The translations under genes were made by a program, and so were the position numbers. Source: an uncultured Flavobacteriales bacterium (lineage in GTDB: Bacteria; Bacteroidota; Bacteroidia; Flavobacteriales_D; Sanyastnellaceae). Taken from it: 9,502 bases of DNA. The notes beneath the pieces are model-generated. The model searched no databases. It saw only the letters and a list, made by a program, of their open reading frames with translations, and had not been told where the DNA came from. Below, in pieces: positions 1 to 5,837 of this stretch (its first letter is position 1; each line of letters starts with the position of its first letter). The stretch covers positions 1-9,502 of the forward strand of contig CALBSW010000016.1 in assembly GCA_937967465.1 (NCBI GenBank). The letters are read 5' to 3'.

Positions 1-1653
1 ATGACCAGCACGTTCTCGGCGCTTGACACCGCCATCTTCATCGGCTACGCCGTCCTCATCCTCGGCGTTGGCCTCTGGGTGTCCCGCGACAAGAAGGGCC
101 ACCAGAAAAACGCCGAGGATTACTTCCTCGCCAGCAAGTCGCTCCCTTGGTGGGCGGTGGGCGCCTCCCTCATCGCGGCCAACATTTCCGCCGAGCAGTT
201 CATCGGCATGTCCGGCTCCGGCTTCAAGATTGGCCTGGCCATCGCCTCCTACGAGTGGATGGCGGCGTTGACCCTGATCCTCGTCGGCAAATACTTCCTG
301 CCCATCTTCATCGAGAAGGGACTCTACACGATTCCCGAGTTCGTCGAGAAGCGCTACTCCACCGAGCTCAAGACCATCTTGGCGGTCTTCTGGATCTCGC
401 TGTACATCTTCGTCAACCTCGCTTCTGTGCTGTACCTCGGTTCGCTCGCGCTGGAGACGATCATGGGCATCCCGATGGTCTACGGGGTGCTCGGCTTGGC
501 GGCCTTCGCGGCGGCCTATTCGTTGTATGGCGGGTTGTCGGCCGTGTCCTGGACGGACGTGATCCAGGTGGTCTTCCTGGTGTTGGGTGGCCTGGTCACG
601 ACCTACCTCGCGCTCGATGCGGTGTCCGGGGGAGGCGGCATGTGGGCCGGCTTCCGCACGATTTACGAGGCGGCGCCGGACAAGTTTGCCATGATCCTCG
701 ACAAGGGGCATCCGGAGTACATGAACCTGCCGGGCATCGGCGTCCTCGTCGGCGGCATGTGGGTGGCCAATGTGTACTACTGGGGCTTCAACCAGTACAT
801 CATCCAGCGCACGTTGGCGGCCAAGTCGTTGAAGGAAAGTCAGCGCGGCATCCTGTTTGCCGCCGGCCTCAAACTCATCCTGCCGTTGATCGTCGTCATT
901 CCCGGCATCGCGGCTTACGTGATGACGCAGGATGCGGGCGTCATGGCGGGCCTCGGGGAGGCTGCGGCCAACAAGCCGCCCACCGGTGCCAACCCCGATT
1001 ATGCCTACCCCTGGCTGCTCCAGTTCTTGCCGACGGGCCTCAAGGGCCTCGCCTTTGCGGCGCTGGCGGCCGCCATCGTGTCCTCGCTCGCGTCCATGCT
1101 CAACAGCACGTCGACCATCTTCACGATGGACATTTTCAAGGCGCACATCCAGCCGGAGGCCGATGACCGCGCCACGGTGCGGATGGGCCGGATCTCGGCG
1201 GCAGTTGCCCTGGCCATCGCCTGCGTCATGGCGCCCCTGCTCGGCGGCATCGACCAGGCCTTCCAGTTCATCCAGGAGTACACGGGCGTGGTCAGTCCGG
1301 GCATCCTCGCGGTGTTCCTCCTCGGTCTGTTCTGGAAGAAGACGACCAACCGCGGCGCCATTGTCGGGGCGCTGGCGTCCATCCCGATTGCGATGTACTT
1401 CAAGGTCGCGCCCAAGGGGTGGTCGGACAGCGCGCTGTTTGTGGACCTGCCGTTCCTCGACCAGATGGGCCTGACCTCGTTGCTGACCATGCTCGTCATC
1501 GCGGTGGTGAGCCGCGCCGAGGGCCAGGGGGCCGACGACCCGAAGGGCATCGCGATCTCGAGGAGCACGTTTGCGACTGAGCCGATTTACAATGTCGGCG
1601 CGTTCGCTGTGCTCACTGTCCTCGCGTTCCTCTACGCCTTCTTCTGGGGGTGA
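1..1653 (+). CDS. Sodium/sugar symporter, SSS family (vSGLT-like)
   Basis: A 550-residue inner-membrane protein that should import galactose or glucose together with Na+. Length and hydrophobicity fit the LeuT-fold SSS family (vSGLT has about 543 residues and 14 helices). The family signature GLSAVSWTDVIQ lies at 178-189 and the TM8 motif AAAIVSSLASMLNSTS at 356-371. With recalled vSGLT numbering shifted by three, the sodium-site residues A62, I65, A361, S364 and S365 appear as A59, I62, A358, S361 and S362. Sugar-pocket residues N64, Q69, E88, N260, K294 and Q428 appear as N61, Q66, E85, N257, K291 and Q425, and the gating Y263 as Y260. One pocket position, S91 in vSGLT, is A88 here. The ATG is the first base of the window, so its upstream signals cannot be seen; MTSTFSALD followed by TM1 is a normal family N-terminus. 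It converges on the DUF1853 gene 21 bases downstream. The exact sugar is an inference. Confidence 0.95.
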   Translation: MTSTFSALDTAIFIGYAVLILGVGLWVSRDKKGHQKNAEDYFLASKSLPWWAVGASLIAANISAEQFIGMSGSGFKIGLAIASYEWMAALTLILVGKYFLPIFIEKGLYTIPEFVEKRYSTELKTILAVFWISLYIFVNLASVLYLGSLALETIMGIPMVYGVLGLAAFAAAYSLYGGLSAVSWTDVIQVVFLVLGGLVTTYLALDAVSGGGGMWAGFRTIYEAAPDKFAMILDKGHPEYMNLPGIGVLVGGMWVANVYYWGFNQYIIQRTLAAKSLKESQRGILFAAGLKLILPLIVVIPGIAAYVMTQDAGVMAGLGEAAANKPPTGANPDYAYPWLLQFLPTGLKGLAFAALAAAIVSSLASMLNSTSTIFTMDIFKAHIQPEADDRATVRMGRISAAVALAIACVMAPLLGGIDQAFQFIQEYTGVVSPGILAVFLLGLFWKKTTNRGAIVGALASIPIAMYFKVAPKGWSDSALFVDLPFLDQMGLTSLLTMLVIAVVSRAEGQGADDPKGIAISRSTFATEPIYNVGAFAVLTVLAFLYAFFWG

Positions 1654-1674
1654 ATCCGAGGCCAGCCGGTGGGT

Positions 1675-2649
1675 TCAGCGCCGGATGTCCGGCCAGTCCG
1701 GGTGGACGACAAAGCCGCGGGAGAGTTCTTCCCAGCCGCCCTCACCCTCGATGACGACCGCGCACATGAGGGCGCGCCGCGTGCGCCGGAAGTGGTCTCC
1801 GAGCATCGTGTCCAGCTGGCTCCAATGGAGGGGTGGATCCCCGGCGACGGGGTGGAAGCGCCCCAGCCAGCGCCCTTTGGGGAGCGGCAGGATGCGGACG
1901 TGGTCGCTGCCCATGACCTCGAAGGCTTCGTCGGGCCGGCACCACCATCCAGCGTTGTAGCCGGGGTGCGCCCACCGGGGCGCTTTGTGCCGGTGCAGCC
2001 GGCTGTGGTGATGGAAAAACCACCCTTTCATGAGGAGGACCGGCTCCGGAGTGGGGATGCGGTGCTCAGCGAGGTAGGCCTTGGCGGGGGGCAAAGTGCA
2101 TGCCGCCAACTGGTCCACCAGCTTGTCCATTTTGGTGCGCAGCGTGTCGTGACGGCCTGAGGGTCCGATCCAATTCTCCCACCCCGACCCGTCCTCCGCG
2201 GCGAGGTAGAATTTGCTGGCCACTTCCATGTGCAACGTGCGCCCGCGGCGCAAGTCGTCGACCAGAAAGTCCAGTTCTCCAATGGTTTGTCGGTCTTGGT
2301 GGAGTTGGACACCGTGGGCGCGCAACCGGAAGTGGGGAGAGGCGTCGAGCCAGGTGGCAATGAGGGCCTCGAAGTGCTTTCCCAGCAATTGGTTCCGGGC
2401 GTCCAACGTGTCGGGAGGCAAGGGGGACCTCCCCATGACCAGCTGTGCAGCCCAATCGTCAAAGAGCGGCAGGTCGGCTTCCATGGCGTCGGCAAACCAT
2501 GCGTCGTCCAGCACCTGGTACCCGAGGTCGGGATGGCGCGCCATCAACGGGGCAGACCCGACGGCCCACCGGAGACGCATGAGCGCCGCCAGGGCATCGG
2601 GTTGATCGGCCAAAGGGCCACGCCATCGTTCCAGCCAAGGGTCTTGCAC
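1675..2649 (-). CDS. DUF1853 family protein, putative PD-(D/E)XK nuclease-like
   Basis: A 324-residue soluble protein that I recognise as DUF1853, a family of unknown function. Family hallmarks are GKHFEALIATWL (90-101), GELDFLVDD (124-132), HMEVASKFYLA (140-150) and WIGPSGRHDTLRTKMDKL (160-177). The spacing of E125/D127, then E142-x(3)-K146 within a predicted beta strand, resembles the core of the PD-(D/E)XK nuclease superfamily, so a nucleic-acid-processing role is possible. The family has no assigned reaction that I know of. The start chosen is GTG at 2649, because PWLERWRG and the following leucine-rich stretch match the family's expected N-terminus; the next methionine, at residue 24, would remove part of it. 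No Shine-Dalgarno sequence is convincing. It is divergent from the 82-residue gene across only 32 bases and convergent with the symporter, so it is probably a single-gene transcript. Confidence 0.85.
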   Translation of the reverse strand: MQDPWLERWRGPLADQPDALAALMRLRWAVGSAPLMARHPDLGYQVLDDAWFADAMEADLPLFDDWAAQLVMGRSPLPPDTLDARNQLLGKHFEALIATWLDASPHFRLRAHGVQLHQDRQTIGELDFLVDDLRRGRTLHMEVASKFYLAAEDGSGWENWIGPSGRHDTLRTKMDKLVDQLAACTLPPAKAYLAEHRIPTPEPVLLMKGWFFHHHSRLHRHKAPRWAHPGYNAGWWCRPDEAFEVMGSDHVRILPLPKGRWLGRFHPVAGDPPLHWSQLDTMLGDHFRRTRRALMCAVVIEGEGGWEELSRGFVVHPDWPDIRR

Positions 2650-2681
2650 GCTGCGAAATTCTACCTTCGCGGTCGAATCCC

Positions 2682-2930
2682 ATGCGGACTGTTGCCCAAA
2701 TCCCCCACCGCGCCATGCGGATCATCGTTCAGGAATGGAACGAGAAGTACCATCTCCAGTATGTCTGGGGCCCGCTTGAGCAGACCTATCGGCTTCCCGT
2801 GGAGGGCAGCGGAGGGCTGGAGGCGGTGAAGGCATTCGGGGAGCGCCTTATCCCCGAGGTCCAGGAGGTGTTCCTTCGAATGAAGGAGGCCCGGGCCACC
2901 GCATTGAACCCCGATTCCGCTGCCGAATGA
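2682..2930 (+). CDS. Small conserved-looking hypothetical protein (82 aa)
   Basis: An 82-residue soluble protein with no signal peptide or membrane segment. The pattern is MRTVAQIPH, then alternating hydrophobic strands around IIVQEWNEKYHLQYVWG (14-30), then the motif EQTYRLP (33-39), then a helix (about 45-70) and a polar tail. I have a general memory of similar short Bacteroidota proteins with an IPH-like start and an EQTY motif, but I cannot name a family or function. The gene is very likely real because its stop overlaps the start of the DUF4924 gene by ATGA (2927-2930), which implies translational coupling. The reverse frame over part of it (2786-3382) is a shadow. The ATG at 2682 has no Shine-Dalgarno sequence. 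A second ATG at residue 12 is possible but would cut off the conserved-looking N-terminus. Confidence 0.78.
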   Translation: MRTVAQIPHRAMRIIVQEWNEKYHLQYVWGPLEQTYRLPVEGSGGLEAVKAFGERLIPEVQEVFLRMKEARATALNPDSAAE

Positions 2931-3460
2931 GCCAGACGACCGCCGCCCAGAAGCGCGACCAGCATGTGGTCGAATACCTGCTCTACGAATGGCAGATGGA
3001 GGACCTCGTTCGCGCGGTGGAATTCGATCTGGGTGCCTTGCGCTTGCACCTGTCGTCCGCTTACGAGGGCGACCGCCTCGATGCAGAGTTGACGTGGTTT
3101 GCCGACCTCATGCGGGATCTCAAACGCGAAAACAAGCTCGGGTCGGGTCACCGGATGGCGCTGGACGAGCTCATGGTCGAATTGACCTATCTGCACCGAA
3201 CCTTGCTCGATGTCTTGCAGGACAAGCCGTACAAGGAGGTCGTGGATGCAGCGCAGCCCCACCTCGCGGCCATGGAGGCCCGGGGTGAGGCTGGAAAGTC
3301 GGAGGTGGAATCGATGCTGATTGCCCTGTATGGATGGCTTGTGCTGCGGATGTCCGGCAAATCGGTCACGCCGGAGACGCAAGAGTCGCTGGACTTGATC
3401 CGCGATTGGGCCAACCTCTTGGCGGCCAAGTACATCCAGATGCGCGCTGGCGCACTTTGA
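2927..3460 (+). CDS. DUF4924 family protein
   Basis: A 177-residue, almost entirely helical soluble protein of the Bacteroidota family DUF4924, function unknown. Recognition rests on the opening AQKRDQHVVEYLLYEWQMEDLVRA (residues 7-30), where family members carry the pattern K(R)xxNIAEYLLYMWQxEDLIRA. Further support comes from the central FADLMRDLKRENKLGSGHR, the ELTYLHRTLLD helix, ESMLIALYGWLVLRMSGKSVTPET in the second half, and the final LLAAKYI. The length is typical of the family. The start ATG lies inside the ATGA overlap with the 82-residue gene, so the two are almost certainly translated together and may share a function. The stop TGA at 3458-3460 falls in a 10-base palindrome that also contains the stop of the convergent gene. 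It has no catalytic motif; a scaffold or regulatory role is speculation. Confidence 0.85.
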   Translation: MSQTTAAQKRDQHVVEYLLYEWQMEDLVRAVEFDLGALRLHLSSAYEGDRLDAELTWFADLMRDLKRENKLGSGHRMALDELMVELTYLHRTLLDVLQDKPYKEVVDAAQPHLAAMEARGEAGKSEVESMLIALYGWLVLRMSGKSVTPETQESLDLIRDWANLLAAKYIQMRAGAL

Positions 3461-3467
3461 GCGCTCA
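3458..3467. repeat. Perfect 10-bp palindrome containing both convergent stop codons
   Basis: TGAGCGCTCA is fully self-complementary. Its left TGA is the stop of the DUF4924 gene and its right TCA is the reverse-strand stop of the 147-residue gene. GCGCGC at 3442-3447 and 3472-3477 could extend the pairing into a larger imperfect GC-rich structure. It could contribute to bidirectional termination, but there is no T tract on either side, so this is only a sequence observation. Confidence 0.4.
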
Positions 3468-3908
3468 GCTCGCGCGCTTGCGGCGGCCTCTGCTGAGGCT
3501 GTCCTTCAGGCGGCGTTCAGCACGTGCGCGCTTGGGGTGGGTCATGCATTGCACCCGTTCAGCCAAGCGCAGTGTGTGGACGAACCGGGCAAAGGCATCC
3601 ACCCATGTGCCCTGGTCGGTGTTTTCCGGAATCCAACGGACAGAGCGTCCGGTGTCGAGCAGGTTGGACAGCATGGCCGGGTCAGGCTTGGGATGCACCA
3701 GGAAGACCGAGCGCGAGTCCAGGATGGCCTGTTCGACGTTGGCCGTGATCAAAATTTCTGTGGGCGCACCCTCCAGGCCGGACCAGACTTCTTCGAGCTG
3801 GACATCGAGAGCGGGCAGGACGGAGTCGAGTCCTTCGAACAATTCCGGCAACGCAGCCAGGGCATTCGGAAGGATCTCAATGCGGAAAGTGGGTGAAGTC
3901 AACTCCAT
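3465..3908 (-). CDS. Hypothetical protein with basic C-terminal tail (147 aa)
   Basis: I do not recognise this 147-residue protein. It has no signal peptide or membrane helix. Residues 1-45 look like a strand followed by amphipathic helices (ALAALPELFEGLDSVLPALD). Residues 50-95 alternate strands and helices (TEILITANVEQAIL, SVFLVHPKPDP, SVRWIP), suggesting a small alpha/beta domain. The last 24 residues are very basic (HPKRARAERRLKDSLSRGRRKRAS), as in proteins that bind nucleic acid or acidic partners. The frame stays open upstream to 4487, but ATG at 3908 is preferred: GGGAGA sits five bases before it, and the upstream translation is proline/arginine-rich shadow sequence overlapping the E1-like gene. 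It is convergent with DUF4924 (4 bases between the two stops) and divergent from the E1-like gene across 137 bases. Confidence 0.68.
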   Translation of the reverse strand: MELTSPTFRIEILPNALAALPELFEGLDSVLPALDVQLEEVWSGLEGAPTEILITANVEQAILDSRSVFLVHPKPDPAMLSNLLDTGRSVRWIPENTDQGTWVDAFARFVHTLRLAERVQCMTHPKRARAERRLKDSLSRGRRKRAS

Positions 3909-4045
3909 GATGTTCTCCCGTACGGACGGAATTCGAAAAGGTTTCGCGCACTGAATGGGGTTGCAGCGGCTCGATTCACGTTGTGAAGTGAACAACGGTG
4001 TTCGGGCGGCGTCGGGAGTGGGTGTGTGGACGAGAAATTCAAGGG
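3909..4045. promoter_or_regulatory. Divergent intergenic region, presumed promoters for both sides
   Basis: This 137-base non-coding stretch separates the 147-residue reverse gene from the four-gene forward cluster, so it should hold both promoters. Close to the reverse start there is GGGAGA (3914-3919 on the forward strand as TCTCCC), a plausible ribosome site, overlapping an 8-base palindrome CCGTACGG (3918-3925). AAGGG directly touches the forward ATG at 4046, too close for a standard Shine-Dalgarno site. I found no good match to the Bacteroidota promoter pattern TTG...TAnnTTTG in either direction, so exact promoter positions are unknown. If the GTG at 3998 is the true E1-like start, the region is 89 bases. 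Confidence 0.4.
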
Positions 4046-5122
4046 ATGGCTTTGTCCGCTTTCCAGACGCAGCGATTCGTGCTTTCCAATTCTCAGGATT
4101 TGGCGGCTTGGCGCGCGTTTGCGGCCAAAGAGGATGCGTCGTTGGACGCGTCACGGATGTCCGGGCAGTGGCGCGAGTGGATGCGGTGTGAGGACCCCGC
4201 GAGGGGGAAGGCCCTGACCGAGGCAGAAGTGGAGGCCGCGTTTGAGGCCCGTCAGGCGGCCACCGAGACGGGTCGATACGGGACGGTGGTCTGGTATCCT
4301 TGGCGGAAACAAGCCCTGCTGCTGCTGGAGGAGGCCGAATTCGTGGCCGTTCGCACCAACCGCAACCAACTGAAAATCCGCCCGGAGGAGCAAGCACAGC
4401 TGGCAGGCAAGGCTGTGGGCATTGTCGGATTGTCCGTCGGTCGGAGCATGGCCCTCGCATTGGCCATGGAGCGCATCGTGGGCACACTGCACATCGCCGA
4501 TGACGACACCATCGAGTTGTCCAACCTGAATCGGATGTCTTGCAGCCTGTTCGAATTGGGGACGGAGAAGTGGTGTTCGACCGCCCGCGCCATTGCGGAG
4601 GTGGATCCCTACATCGAGGTGAAGGTCTGGCCCCGCGGTTTCCGGGCAGAGGACATGGCCGACTTCATGGACGAGGTCGATTTGATTGTGGATGCATGTG
4701 ATGGCCCGGCCGCCAAGGCCCTCCTCAGATTGGGTGCCCGTGACCGGCGCTTGCCACTGCTCATGGAGACCAACGACCGGGGCCTCATCGACGTGGAGCG
4801 ATACGACTTCGAGGACACCCGGGATTTCTTGCACGGCCGTGTGACCGCGGAACAACTCACCGAACTCGCGCAGGGGGGCACCTGGACCCGCGAATGGCTC
4901 GATGCCTTCGTGGATTTGTCCGCCATCAGCCCGCGCGCCATGGACAGCCTCGCCGAAGTTGGAAAGACCTTGGCGGGCTGGCCCCAATTGCACAGCGACG
5001 TCGCCCTCGGTGCCGGGGCCGCCGCCGCCATCATTCGCCGCATTCTCCTCGGAGAGGCTGTGGCAGATCAACGCATTCGAATCGACTTGCATGAGCAGCT
5101 CTCCGTCACACATCCCGCGTGA
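4046..5122 (+). CDS. E1/ThiF-like adenylating enzyme, Rv1355c (MoeY)-like domain
   Basis: A 358-residue cytoplasmic E1-like protein expected to bind ATP and adenylate a carboxylate. The nucleotide-binding fold starts at KAVGIVGLSVGRSMALALAM (122-141), where the glycine loop reads GLSVGRS rather than the usual GxGGxG. It continues with HIADDDTIELSNLNR (149-163), including the expected acidic residue, N160, N162 and the R163 finger, then K175, and VDLIVDACDG (211-220). A 120-residue N-terminal extension contains WYPWRKQALLLLEEAEFVAVRTNRN (83-107), and the C-terminus has EVGKTLAGWPQLHSDVALGAGAAAAIIRRIL (304-334). Both segments fit the Rv1355c/MoeY-like family as I recall it. Those proteins usually continue into a nitroreductase domain, absent here. 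No CxxC zinc knuckle is visible. ATG 4046 is chosen; GTG 3998 would add 16 residues. Its end overlaps the next gene by 32 bases. The substrate is unknown. Confidence 0.85.
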   Translation: MALSAFQTQRFVLSNSQDLAAWRAFAAKEDASLDASRMSGQWREWMRCEDPARGKALTEAEVEAAFEARQAATETGRYGTVVWYPWRKQALLLLEEAEFVAVRTNRNQLKIRPEEQAQLAGKAVGIVGLSVGRSMALALAMERIVGTLHIADDDTIELSNLNRMSCSLFELGTEKWCSTARAIAEVDPYIEVKVWPRGFRAEDMADFMDEVDLIVDACDGPAAKALLRLGARDRRLPLLMETNDRGLIDVERYDFEDTRDFLHGRVTAEQLTELAQGGTWTREWLDAFVDLSAISPRAMDSLAEVGKTLAGWPQLHSDVALGAGAAAAIIRRILLGEAVADQRIRIDLHEQLSVTHPA

Positions 5123-5837
5123 GTCCGTGGACGTCGCCCGCGATCTGCGGGAAGTGACGCTCCACGTCTTTCGCTCTTCGGACGACCCCCATTTGTCCGC
5201 TCGGTTTTCGGAAGGTCACCAAGCAGTGTTGCGTGCTGCGGGCATCAAGAAGCTCACTTCATTTCATCCCGATTGGATGGGGGATCCGAACGCGGTGTTG
5301 TTCCTGCTCACGTGTGAGGATGACCAGACCTTGCTCAGCGGCATGCGTTTGCAGCGCCGAACCGCAGCGGGCAGCTTGCCCTTGGAACGTGCCATTGCAG
5401 CGCGCCACCCGGAGGTCACGGCGTACCTCGATGAGAGACAGGCCGAAGGGTGCGGCGAGTTTTGTGCCTTGTGGAGCCGGCGGGAAACTGCGGTGGCGGG
5501 GGTGGGCATGTTGCCGATGTCGTGTGTGGGCCTCGGTTTGATGCCCCAGTTGGACATCCGCCATGGCTTTGCCTTCATGGGCACCAACATGCGTCCGATC
5601 CAGCGGGAGTTGGGCTTCACCATTTTGGACGACCTGGGTGAGGAGGGGCAGTTCGATTATCCGGCACCGCCCATCCGTTCAGAAATCGGCCATTTCTGCC
5701 ACCCCGAAAGCCTGGAGGATGCCGCGGAGGATGTGGGTCAAATGGCCCGCCGGGCCGCTGAGGAACCCAGCCATGTTCACCCAGTGGACGGCCGGTTCCA
5801 CCGCATCGCCTACCGCGTCGAGAATCACCTCGCATGA
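5091..5837 (+). CDS. GNAT-like N-acyltransferase, paired with the E1-like gene
   Basis: A 248-residue soluble protein whose pattern suggests the GNAT/autoinducer-synthase-like acyltransferase fold. There is a strand pair VLFLLTCEDD...LLSGMRLQRR (69-90), then a helical insert with PLERAIAARHPEV (97-109). GEFCALWSRRE (122-132) follows, where family members carry a conserved E plus a strand, then VAGVGMLPMSCVGLGLMPQLDI (135-156) as the acyl-CoA-binding strand and helix. A final strand and helix read GFAFMGTNMRPIQRELGFTILDD (159-181), ending in the ELGF turn typical of GNAT proteins. The C-terminal 60 residues, with HFCHPESLEDAAEDVG, are not recognised. ATG 5091 lies inside the E1-like gene (32-base overlap); GTG 5127 is the alternative start. 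The stop overlaps the kinase start by ATGA (5834-5837). The fold call is moderately sure. The substrate, and whether it uses acyl-CoA or an adenylate made by its neighbour, is unknown. Confidence 0.7.
   Translation: MSSSPSHIPRESVDVARDLREVTLHVFRSSDDPHLSARFSEGHQAVLRAAGIKKLTSFHPDWMGDPNAVLFLLTCEDDQTLLSGMRLQRRTAAGSLPLERAIAARHPEVTAYLDERQAEGCGEFCALWSRRETAVAGVGMLPMSCVGLGLMPQLDIRHGFAFMGTNMRPIQRELGFTILDDLGEEGQFDYPAPPIRSEIGHFCHPESLEDAAEDVGQMARRAAEEPSHVHPVDGRFHRIAYRVENHLA

Noticed and set aside
147..1166. Forward +2/+3 frame of 339 codons inside the symporter
   Set aside because: An alternative frame of a well-conserved transporter, rich in Arg/His/Gly; a GC-driven shadow.
1680..1693. Inverted repeat GCCGGA-TG-TCCGGC as a possible terminator between convergent genes
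   Set aside because: It lies within the last codons of DUF1853, the loop is too tight, and no T tract follows on either strand.
2644..2669. TTG plus TACCTTCG as a Bacteroidota promoter for the 82-residue gene
   Set aside because: The spacer is only 15 bases and the -7 box has a mismatch; a promoter must be nearby, but this match is too weak to annotate.
2230..2829. Forward 199-codon frame across the DUF1853 start and the 82-residue gene
   Set aside because: It crosses two better-supported genes and its translation has no motif.
3909..4487. Upstream extension of the 147-residue reverse gene to a 340-codon frame
   Set aside because: The added 193 residues are Pro/Arg/Thr-rich, overlap the E1-like coding sequence in antisense, and make the good GGGAGA-ATG start at 3908 unnecessary.
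4151..5113. Reverse-strand open frame of 320 codons over the E1-like gene
   Set aside because: The forward frame has clear E1 motifs; the reverse translation is low-information shadow sequence.
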